64,000 bases of DNA. Origin: Mobilisporobacter senegalensis (GTDB lineage Bacteria > Bacillota > Clostridia > Lachnospirales > Lachnospiraceae). The stretch spans positions 1 through 64,000 of the forward strand of contig NZ_RJVG01000008.1 of the NCBI RefSeq assembly GCF_003752155.1, read 5' to 3'. A model generated the notes under the pieces. That model saw only the letters and a list, made by a program, of their open reading frames with translations. It was not told the DNA's origin and did not search any database. Numbering within the stretch: the stretch's first letter is position 1; the number at the start of each line of letters is the position of its first letter. Made by a program: the position numbers and the translations under genes. Positions 8,734-15,580 of the stretch are shown here, in pieces.

Positions 8734-8843
8734 GATAAATTCTCTAATGTAAAACCGGGAAGATAAACTTCCTGGCCATGCTAATATGCAATAAATAACA
8801 CAAATAATAAAATATAAATATAATTGTTACTAAATAAAGTTAA

Positions 8844-8871
8844 GTCTACGACCTATGTTGTAGGCTTTTTA
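8844..8871 (+). terminator. Intrinsic terminator
   Basis: GTCTACGAC (8844-8852) pairs with GTTGTAGGC (8857-8865) through two G-T pairs and a four-base loop, followed by TTTTT. Confidence 0.7.
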
Positions 8872-8903
8872 TATACCTAAAACAACACGAATAGAGGTGA
8901 GGC

Positions 8904-9093
8904 TTGGCAAGGAGCACCTGATAAAAGATATAATCAAGCATACGAATTATTTAAAAAGGGTATGAAGTTAGTTGAGATTGCAAGTCAACTAAATTTTCCA
9001 GAAGGTACAGTCTGTAGAAGTGAAGGGAATAAAAGTTCTAATAAACCTATTGACAAAAAGAACAAATGTTCGTATAATCATTATATGACATAA
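8904..9093 (+). pseudogene. Frameshifted phage terminase small-subunit fragment
   Basis: TTG 8904 after AGAGGTGA opens MARS, then a one-base shift is needed to continue as PDKRYNQAYELFKKGMKLVE and IASQLNFPEGTV. This is the N-terminal helix-turn-helix of phage terminase small subunits (family pattern KLVEIASQLNLPEGTVR.WK). After PEGTV the similarity is lost and a stop follows at 9091. It is clearly a relic. The promoter of the next operon lies inside its 3' end. Confidence 0.65.
9050..9078 (+). promoter_or_regulatory. SOS-type promoter with LexA box
   Basis: TTGACA (9050-9055) and TATAAT (9073-9078) are both perfect and 17 bases apart. The spacer contains GAACAAATGTTC (9060-9071), matching the Gram-positive LexA box GAAC-N4-GTTC. 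LexA bound here would cover the promoter, predicting induction of the downstream operon by DNA damage. Confidence 0.75.
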
Positions 9094-9118
9094 ATTAACA
9101 TAATTTTCCCTTTTGGTA

Positions 9119-9147
9119 TTGATTAACATTATTTATGGATGTATAAT
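9119..9147 (+). promoter_or_regulatory. Second promoter of the 9180 operon
   Basis: TTGATT (9119-9124), 17 bases and TATAAT (9142-9147) form a second, LexA-free promoter closer to the gene. Confidence 0.55.
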
Positions 9148-9179
9148 GTGGTAAAATAATAATATTAGGGGGAAGTTAA

Positions 9180-10193
9180 ATGGATTTTGAGCCACTTTTT
9201 ACAACTTTACATGCAATTAATACAAAGGATGATAATGTCGAACGCAGAGATATTAGTGATAACGATGTAGTAGATGATTATATCAAAACATTAACACTAG
9301 AAATTAAAAATAGTAACAGATACAAACGCTATAAAACATCTAGTAATAATACTGAAGTAGTCACGACAATTATGAAGGCTTTGTTAAACGAACATTTAGA
9401 TCAAGAAGAGATGGATATCATAGCTAATAGACTTCTAAAAAAGGAACAGGATGCTCAAAGAAAAATAAAGGCATTACCAAGAAATATAAGAGAAGGAAGC
9501 TTAATTCAATGTCTTTTTAAATCAAATGATGATTATTATTGCCTTATCTCAAAAGTTGAACTTGGTTCATTTTTAGATTTTGTAGATTTATTAAAAAAAG
9601 AAGGTTTGCCCTATACAAGTAAAGCATTGAAGAATTGTTTATTTAAATTTAATGAGAACAAAGAGATTGAAGATATATGGGTTTCTGATACTTCATCATC
9701 AAATGCGGCTTATTGGTATAAAGATTTCTTAGAATTAGAAGAATGTACAACTAATGAAATATCAACTAAGAATTCATTTGATTTAATAGAAAAAAGTTTA
9801 TCTACAATAAAAAAATCTGCTCCAAAGGATTATTATAATTTTAGAAATCAATTAATATCATATTATAAAACACAGCCTATATTTGATTATGATAATATGA
9901 TAGATTATGTTTTTGGAACATATACTCCAGAAGTTCTAGATGAAACAAATATAAATAATATTAAAAATAGAATCCAAAAAACATTTCTTAATAAAAAAAT
10001 TGATACGCAATTTGATATTATAAGGGATCAAATTAAAGCAAAATCAATTTTAAGGGTAAATGAATTTGTTGAAATAAATATTAATAACAGTAGTGCTGAC
10101 TTTAAAAGTAAAATACAAGCTTTTGAAGAGGAAAATAAGATGTATTTAAAGATTGAAACAGATAATGAAGAGGTGTATAATGCCTTTAAATAG
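9180..10193 (+). CDS. Nucleoid-associated protein-like (NdpA/NA37-like)
   Basis: The 337-residue cytosolic protein starts seven bases after GGGGGAAG. Its layout follows the 37-kDa nucleoid-associated family (YejK/NdpA): an N-terminal helical region; a central beta-rich part (DDYYCLISKVELGSFLDF); YWYKDFLELEE; an Arg-containing helix region; and a C-terminal strand-rich part (FDIIRDQIKAKSILRVNEFV, then KMYLKIETDNEEV). Such proteins bind DNA. Similarity is by pattern, not by a search. It is the first gene of a two-gene operon with a LexA-controlled promoter. The very AT-rich codon use differs from the flanking chromosome, indicating transfer. Confidence 0.6.
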   Translation: MDFEPLFTTLHAINTKDDNVERRDISDNDVVDDYIKTLTLEIKNSNRYKRYKTSSNNTEVVTTIMKALLNEHLDQEEMDIIANRLLKKEQDAQRKIKALPRNIREGSLIQCLFKSNDDYYCLISKVELGSFLDFVDLLKKEGLPYTSKALKNCLFKFNENKEIEDIWVSDTSSSNAAYWYKDFLELEECTTNEISTKNSFDLIEKSLSTIKKSAPKDYYNFRNQLISYYKTQPIFDYDNMIDYVFGTYTPEVLDETNINNIKNRIQKTFLNKKIDTQFDIIRDQIKAKSILRVNEFVEININNSSADFKSKIQAFEEENKMYLKIETDNEEVYNAFK

Positions 10194-10213
10194 CTAATCA
10201 TGAGGGGGTAAAT

Positions 10214-11704
10214 ATGTTTGAAATAAAAGATTTTTTAGATAAGATGTTTTTAAATTATAAAATAAAAAATCAAAGTGAAAGTATTTACTCATATAAAATA
10301 GCTATAGAAGCAACAGATGTTATTTTATCAGCATATGCAGATCTGGATTATTTATTAAGTGAGTTACCATACAGGGATCATATTTGTTTTTCAATGCATA
10401 TTAATAATGCAGAACCGGAAACAATTACATCTTATGATCTTGACAGGTCAGATTTTATTAATAAATTTATAGATCTAATAACATACCATAAAGATATACT
10501 TTTTGAAGAGGGAGATATATATAATTGTAATATAACAATAAACAAAAGTGAATCTTCAGATGCTATATCAATATATTATTTAAAACTTTTTATAAATTAT
10601 CTAGATAGTTTATCAATTGATGATTTAAATAACTTGATCTCATCACTAGAAAATAATAATACCGTTATCAACTTTAATCTTATAAACGATAATATTAATT
10701 TTTATACTCAAAAATTCAATTTTTATTTTGATGTAAAGAATAGAAGATGTTGCAGGATTAGTAAATTTGATGAAATCTTAAGTAATAGTAGAGAAATTGT
10801 AAATTTTGTTGGATATAATAATTTTAAATTAATTCCAGATTATTTTTATTTAGTAAAAAGATCTAATAGAGATGATTATAATAAATGGTTTGATAAATTA
10901 TCGATTATTATTTCCTTTTGTTACTTGACTAATTTAATAGAGTATAATAAATATGAACATAAAATAGATTATAAATTAAATGGTTATAAAACCATTTTTG
11001 GCAGCATTGATTTAAAAAAACATTATAAAATTGAACACTTAGCAGTAAATCAATATTTCAAAATATATAATTGGGTTTATAGCGATTCACATATAACTGA
11101 CAAAATTGGTTTAGCCAGAAATATATTATCTATACATATTAACAATTATAATATATTTTGTTTAAAGGATGACTTATTTACTTCTATAAATGCTTGCTAT
11201 GATATTTATCTTAAAGAAAACTTCGATAAGTATATCGAAGTAAAAAACAATGTAGTTACTTTATTAAATGATATGTCACAAAAGACAGCAGAAACAGCTG
11301 AATCATTTTCAAATAAAATTCGAAATAACTTTATTGCATACATAACTTTTTTTGCATCTACTATTATTATGAACACAATATCAACCGGAAAAATTGAAAA
11401 TATATTTACAAAGGATATTGCAACTATATCAAATGCATTCATTGTAATTTCGTTTATTTATTTTATATTATCTTTATATGAATATATATCTTTGTATAAA
11501 AGATTTAAAAAGAACTATGACAGACAAAAAAATTATTATAATGATATTTTAAGCATAGCTGAATTAACCAAGATTTTTAATGAAGATAAGCCACATATTG
11601 AGGATTGTACTTATCTTAAACATATTGGAAGATTGTATAGCATTTTATGGTTAGCATCACTAATCATTTTATTTGTCGTTATACGCATATTGACTATAAA
11701 ATAG
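10214..11704 (+). CDS. Large protein with C-terminal membrane segments, unknown
   Basis: The 496-residue protein follows its partner by 20 bases (GAGGGGG before ATG), so the two form an operon. Residues 1 to about 370 look soluble and mixed alpha/beta, with many Asn and Ile. Three hydrophobic segments follow (AYITFFASTIIMNTI, AFIVISFIYFILSLYEY, LYSILWLASLIILFVVIRIL) with a charged cytosolic loop between the last two. There is no signal peptide. I recognise no family. A DNA-binding partner plus a membrane-anchored partner under SOS control suggests a phage-defence or stress-effector pair; this is inference. Confidence 0.6.
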   Translation: MFEIKDFLDKMFLNYKIKNQSESIYSYKIAIEATDVILSAYADLDYLLSELPYRDHICFSMHINNAEPETITSYDLDRSDFINKFIDLITYHKDILFEEGDIYNCNITINKSESSDAISIYYLKLFINYLDSLSIDDLNNLISSLENNNTVINFNLINDNINFYTQKFNFYFDVKNRRCCRISKFDEILSNSREIVNFVGYNNFKLIPDYFYLVKRSNRDDYNKWFDKLSIIISFCYLTNLIEYNKYEHKIDYKLNGYKTIFGSIDLKKHYKIEHLAVNQYFKIYNWVYSDSHITDKIGLARNILSIHINNYNIFCLKDDLFTSINACYDIYLKENFDKYIEVKNNVVTLLNDMSQKTAETAESFSNKIRNNFIAYITFFASTIIMNTISTGKIENIFTKDIATISNAFIVISFIYFILSLYEYISLYKRFKKNYDRQKNYYNDILSIAELTKIFNEDKPHIEDCTYLKHIGRLYSILWLASLIILFVVIRILTIK

Positions 11705-11718
11705 TTCTTTGTAATTTA

Positions 11719-11744
11719 GAAGCATCCTTCAGGGTGCTTTTTTA
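11719..11744 (+). terminator. Terminator of the two-gene operon
   Basis: AAGCATCCT (11720-11728) and AGGGTGCTT (11731-11739) form a tight hairpin with one G-T pair, followed by six T. Confidence 0.8.
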
Positions 11745-11753
11745 AACTTGGTG

Positions 11754-11782
11754 TTGAATTTTTATGGAATATTTTGTATGAT
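11754..11782 (+). promoter_or_regulatory. Promoter of the 11803 gene
   Basis: TTGAAT (11754-11759), a 17-base spacer and TATGAT (11777-11782) lie 20 bases before the gene, making it a separate unit from the preceding operon. Confidence 0.55.
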
Positions 11783-11802
11783 TATATTTATGGAGGGAGA
11801 TT

Positions 11803-12435
11803 ATGCAAAGTAAAGATACGTATGAATTAATTGGTGTTATATCAGGGATTGTTGCAATTATTGCAACATATTTTAACAATGGGTATAAGAAAAATGAAAA
11901 AATGGCAGAAGATTATTTTGAGTTATTATTGGTTCCATATGTTTGTGATTATAAAAATAATAATACATTAAACGCTGTTAAATATATAAAAAAAAATTAT
12001 ACACAAAAATGCTATTTTATACCTAAATATATTTTCTACTTAGTTAAATATAATAAAAAAGTTGAATTACATAAGATATTAATGGTAGATTATATATGGA
12101 GCTATCCCACAGGTAATAATATTATGAGCAATATATTGGATAAAATGTATAGAATTGTGTCGTTCATACAAAGTTTTGCATGCATATTTGGAGGATTATT
12201 TATAGTTTTTAAGGTTTTGATAATTATAGAGACTTTAATTAGTGGCACGGTAAATGACTTTACTCTGCCGGACTTGCTTCTTGGTTTTATATTAATCATC
12301 TTGTTTTTTACATTGATAAAACATTCATTTCAAAGTATTGAAGATAATTATTCATTAAGTAAAAAACAAATTGAAAAAAATGTAAAGAAAAAATTAAAAA
12401 AATATGATAAGGATTATAATAAATATTATGTTTAA
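11803..12435 (+). CDS. Hypothetical membrane protein of the island
   Basis: The 210-residue protein starts eight bases after GGAGGG. An N-terminal membrane helix (ELIGVISGIVAIIATYF) is followed by a 100-residue polar part and two more hydrophobic segments (FACIFGGLFIVFKVLIII and LLLGFILIILFFTLI). The C-terminal tail is Lys-rich and probably cytosolic (KKQIEKNVKKKLKKYDKDY). No family is recognised. Extreme AT content and its position beside the SOS operon mark it as island cargo; it could be an accessory of that operon, but it has its own promoter. Confidence 0.55.
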   Translation: MQSKDTYELIGVISGIVAIIATYFNNGYKKNEKMAEDYFELLLVPYVCDYKNNNTLNAVKYIKKNYTQKCYFIPKYIFYLVKYNKKVELHKILMVDYIWSYPTGNNIMSNILDKMYRIVSFIQSFACIFGGLFIVFKVLIIIETLISGTVNDFTLPDLLLGFILIILFFTLIKHSFQSIEDNYSLSKKQIEKNVKKKLKKYDKDYNKYYV

Positions 12436-12554
12436 AAATTGAATAAAGAAAAATATATTTATTATGGTGACTATTATTATAAAAAGTCACTAAAAAATAT
12501 AAAATAGTAAAATAGAACATCTTTTAACAATTGAATAAATTAGGAGGAGCTATC

Positions 12555-12656
12555 ATAACAATAATTCTTAGTGATTGTTTTCTTAATAACTTACCTTTTA
12601 TTTTATTAAATACAGGTATAGTGCTTATTTTTTTAAACAAGCAAAGAAAGCAATAA
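12555..12656 (+). pseudogene. Hydrophobic mini-ORF lacking a normal start
   Basis: AGGAGGAG (12542-12549) is followed at normal spacing by ATA rather than ATG. The open frame encodes a 33-residue peptide with a hydrophobic core (NNLPFILLNTGIVLIFL) and a basic end (NKQRKQ), the build of a type I toxin. The start may have mutated (ATG to ATA), leaving a silenced toxin gene, or ATA may be used weakly. Low confidence. Confidence 0.3.
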
Positions 12657-13108
12657 AGGGAAAAGTAGCATGATTTGCAACACGTATCCTTGCAGTAAGT
12701 AGTGAATTTATAATTACAAAGGAAAAGTGTCTCCTATAAGTAATAAATAAATAAAACAATGAGATAAAATATTGTAATAAAAATATCTAAAGAATAAAAA
12801 CATTATATATACTGAAAGATTAAATGTTATAATATGCAGATTTATAAACTATGTAAAATAATAATAATTAAAGCCTTCAACATTGATTTAAGGCTTATAG
12901 ACGTTAAAAGCATATTTTAATTAAACAACAAATAAAACAACAGATCATTCTCAAAATATCAGACCGTATAACGTAGTTGTTCTATTAAAATTCTATGGAC
13001 ACAAGACTACCAGTGCTGAGTGCTATTAATATTTTTATAACCTAATCGTATTTAATATTGTAATCTTGTGAATAATAAAGAAAACACTATTGGTAGGTGA
13101 AGATTAAG
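12657..13108. other. Gene-poor AT-rich stretch with two inverted repeats
   Basis: I see no credible gene here. AAAGCCTT (12870-12877) and AAGGCTT (12890-12896) form one terminator-like hairpin. CACAAGACTAC (13000-13010) and GTAATCTTGTG (13060-13070) pair except at one G-T position, enclosing about 50 bases just before the 35-residue ORF. They could frame a small structured RNA. Confidence 0.35.
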
Positions 13109-13216
13109 GTGGAAGATTTATTAAAAGAGATTTTGCAGAGTGCAATTGATATAATTGAAGGCACCATAATAATGGTTGTATCAGCAATAGTTTTACCCCT
13201 TTTAAAAAAAATCTAA
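13109..13216 (+). CDS. Candidate small membrane peptide (35 aa), toxin-like
   Basis: GTG 13109 lies about nine bases after TAGGTGAAG. The 35-residue peptide has an acidic N-terminus (EDLLKEILQSAIDIIEG), a hydrophobic helix (TIIMVVSAIVLPLL) and a basic end (KKI), and a strong terminator follows 22 bases after the stop. The size and charge pattern suit a type I toxin or a phage-derived membrane peptide. No homologue is claimed. Confidence 0.4.
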   Translation: MEDLLKEILQSAIDIIEGTIIMVVSAIVLPLLKKI

Positions 13217-13237
13217 ACAATAAAATATAAACATTAC

Positions 13238-13264
13238 GGAACCATTAACAATGGTTCTTTTTTT
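13238..13264 (+). terminator. Strong terminator after the 35-residue ORF
   Basis: GAACCATT (13239-13246) and AATGGTTC (13250-13257) form a perfect 8-bp stem with a three-base loop and a seven-T tail. Confidence 0.85.
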
Positions 13265-13283
13265 ATGAAAGAAGGCGAAACCA

Positions 13284-13364
13284 ATGGATAAAGGAGGATA
13301 TAAATATTGGTTAACTCCTAATGGCTTAATGAGGCTTAAATCATATGCAAAATTCACATATTAA
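13284..13364 (+). pseudogene. Fragment of a phage helix-turn-helix packaging-type protein
   Basis: The 26-codon ORF reads MDKGGYKYWLTPNGLMRLKS and a few more residues before TAA. The motif KY.WLT..GL..L..WA is the N-terminus of small phage DNA-binding proteins annotated near terminases. The following 60 bases retain traces (RIESRMGLKNS) in another frame. With the terminase-like relic at 8904 it indicates a decayed prophage. Assignment is by pattern memory, so moderate. Confidence 0.45.
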
Positions 13365-13700
13365 CTTTATAAAAGGATTGAATCAAGAATGGGACTAAAG
13401 AATAGTATTAAAGTCACATAAAAAATACTTGCAGCAGAATCATTTTTGAATTCTACAATAGTCCTAAAAGCCTTCTGAAAGCTCTAATTTGTCAAATAAT
13501 ACAAATAAAATTAATAATAAAAGTTAGTAAAATAAGCATTTACAAAACAGAACAAATTCTGATATTGAAGGAGAATATATAGATTTATTTTAGTGAAAAA
13601 AGACTCTTCTAATTAAATAATTTTTTTGCTATAATATGTTTATCTATACTTATATTGGTAGATGCATTATTTCTAAAATCATACACAAGGGAGATGCTGG

Positions 13701-14090
13701 ATGGAAGTACAAGTTTGTAAAAATTGCAGAAGACTTTTTAATTATGTACATGGACCGAAGTTATGTCCGGAGTGTATTAAATCAACTTCAAAAGATGAAA
13801 TAACAAAAGAGAATAGTGAAAAAGTTTCAAGAATAAAACCTGTATTTACAGAGGATGAAGAAAAATATGAACAGGTAAAAGATTATATTATGCATTATCC
13901 AAAAGCAACGATAGTGCAGATTTCCGAAGAAAATGGAATCTCTCCAATGAAACTTCTTGATTGGATTCGGGAAGACAGACTGGAGTTTTCAGAAGATTCA
14001 AAAGATGCCTGGTTTGAATGCGTAAGTTGCGGTGCAAAAATCAAAAGCGGAAGATACTGTAATAGCTGTAAGATAAAACAACATGGTTAA
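13701..14090 (+). CDS. Zinc-ribbon protein, YvyF/TIGR03826-like
   Basis: The 129-residue protein has an N-terminal zinc ribbon (VCKNCRRLF and LCPECI), a helical middle that resembles a MerR/HTH segment (YPKATIVQISEENGISPMKL, then WIREDRLEF) and a C-terminal zinc ribbon (ECVSCGAKI and YCNSCK). This order matches the flagellar-operon protein family TIGR03826/YvyF. No flagellar genes are nearby, so a flagellar role is unproven. Extended -10 TGCTATAAT lies at 13627-13635. It is the first conserved gene after the island. Confidence 0.7.
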   Translation: MEVQVCKNCRRLFNYVHGPKLCPECIKSTSKDEITKENSEKVSRIKPVFTEDEEKYEQVKDYIMHYPKATIVQISEENGISPMKLLDWIREDRLEFSEDSKDAWFECVSCGAKIKSGRYCNSCKIKQHG

Positions 14091-14097
14091 TATATAA

Positions 14098-14147
14098 GGG
14101 GCAGATACAGGATATGAAGAACTAAAATCATATCCTGTATCTGCCCC
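14098..14147. terminator. Perfect 20-bp hairpin after the zinc-ribbon gene
   Basis: GGGGCAGATACAGGATATGA (14098-14117) is the exact reverse complement of 14128-14147, with a ten-base loop. Lacking a T run on the + side, it may be a factor-independent pause site, a bidirectional barrier to the convergent gene at 14226, or a mobile palindrome. Confidence 0.55.
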
Positions 14148-14225
14148 TGCAATATTTGCATCAGCAGGGAACGAGCGTGATAATCCCTAAGTATGGTGTT
14201 TTTACATTTAAAAGGAGATTAGAAG

Positions 14226-15416
14226 TTACGGTCTCCAAATGTGCCATAGATGATTGTTCTGGCCTCTTGCAAAAACGTCCAGTCGATCTCCACCCCAGGA
14301 TATAGCAGCAGGTTCAGAAGTGATTATACCGTCAAGATCTTCCCAAGAAGTCCATCTGGATCCGGTCCAGGATCGAAAGATCAGCTCATTATCATCGTCT
14401 CTTGCGAATATTTCAAGACGATTTCTTCCGGTTGAGGCAGCAGCAGGACCAGAAGTGATGGTACCGCCACCAACGTCGCTCCAAGGGCTCCAGCGAACTC
14501 CATCCCAGTATTTTTGCCACAAACTTTGATTGCGTCCTCTTGCAAATATATCTATTCTATCTGGTCCCCAGGAAACTGCGGCAGGTGGAGAAGTTAATAC
14601 GCCGCCTAAATCTTCCCAGTCGCTCCATTCAGAACCATCCCACCATTTATGCCAAAGGGATTGATTTTGCCCGATACCAAATACATCTAATCGATTGTTT
14701 TGCCATGAAGCAACTGCGGGTGCATATGTTAAAACACCGCCTAAATCCTCCCAATTGCTCCATCTGGAACCATCCCACCATTTGTGCCATAAAGCTTGAT
14801 TTTCCCCTACACCGAATACATCAATACGATTAGGTCCCCAGGATACAGCCGTAGGAGATGTTATAAGAATGCCCCCAAGGTCTTCCCAATCACTCCATCT
14901 AGAACCATCCCACCATATGTGCCAGAGAGCACGGTTTTGACCTCTTGCAAAAACATCGAGCCGATTCTCTTCCCAGGAAGAAACAGCGGGAGCCGATGTT
15001 AAGATACCCCCAAGGTCTTCCCAATTACTCCATCCTGTTTCAAGCTCATCATCATCATAATCATTTCTGATATTTCTTAGTGTGAAACTAATGATGTCCC
15101 TGAATATTTGATTGATCCGGTTATTTGGTATTCTGAAATTTCTTAAAAGACTGAAGAATACCCCATTATCTTCCCATAAATCATTAAGTAGATCCTGAGT
15201 CTTTTCATCGATAGATCCTGTATAGTTTCTTTCATTCCTTAATACATAAGATACTATACCTGAAAATATACTGTATGCAACTACTCGTCTGACTCCGCTT
15301 CTTTGCAATTCATCAAAATAATCTCTAAATTCCTGGTTGATCATATCCATAATCCGATTTGTATCTTGTGGTCTCCGACGCAGTTCACTAATTTCAATAA
15401 AATTATCTTCTATCAC
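14226..15416 (-). CDS. Beta-propeller lectin-like repeat protein (PLL-type)
   Basis: The 396-residue protein starts at GTG 15416 after AAGAAGG. Residues 1 to about 125 are helical and charged. Residues about 127-396 are six tandem repeats of about 45 residues, each with the pattern WS.WEDLGG..TS.PA..SW...RLDVFARG.N..LWH.WWDGS.W. This is the sialidase-like/PLL-lectin beta-propeller repeat, which binds sugars in characterised members. There is no signal peptide, so export is unclear. It could bind glycans or act as an injected or cytosolic lectin. It is a single gene without operon partners. Confidence 0.7.
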   Translation of the reverse strand: MIEDNFIEISELRRRPQDTNRIMDMINQEFRDYFDELQRSGVRRVVAYSIFSGIVSYVLRNERNYTGSIDEKTQDLLNDLWEDNGVFFSLLRNFRIPNNRINQIFRDIISFTLRNIRNDYDDDELETGWSNWEDLGGILTSAPAVSSWEENRLDVFARGQNRALWHIWWDGSRWSDWEDLGGILITSPTAVSWGPNRIDVFGVGENQALWHKWWDGSRWSNWEDLGGVLTYAPAVASWQNNRLDVFGIGQNQSLWHKWWDGSEWSDWEDLGGVLTSPPAAVSWGPDRIDIFARGRNQSLWQKYWDGVRWSPWSDVGGGTITSGPAAASTGRNRLEIFARDDDNELIFRSWTGSRWTSWEDLDGIITSEPAAISWGGDRLDVFARGQNNHLWHIWRP

Positions 15417-15580
15417 CTTATCTACCTTCTTAAATATAAATCACTACATTATATGCGATGGTTACATTATTGTTATGGGCAAAAGATCACCACTTGTATT
15501 TTCTGTAAAATAAAGATATTATTAAACTGGAATATGCACAATCAGGTACTAAAGTGATTTTATATCGATTGGAGGAAAGT

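Noticed and set aside
9180-11704. Calling the pair a Kiwa system (KwaA/KwaB)
   Set aside because: The membrane partner is 496 residues with three C-terminal helices, unlike the small four-helix KwaA, and the first protein fits NdpA/NA37 patterns better than DUF4868.
14250-15002. Plus-strand ORFs opposite the propeller gene
   Set aside because: They are shadows of the repeated minus-strand coding sequence, without ribosome sites or known motifs.
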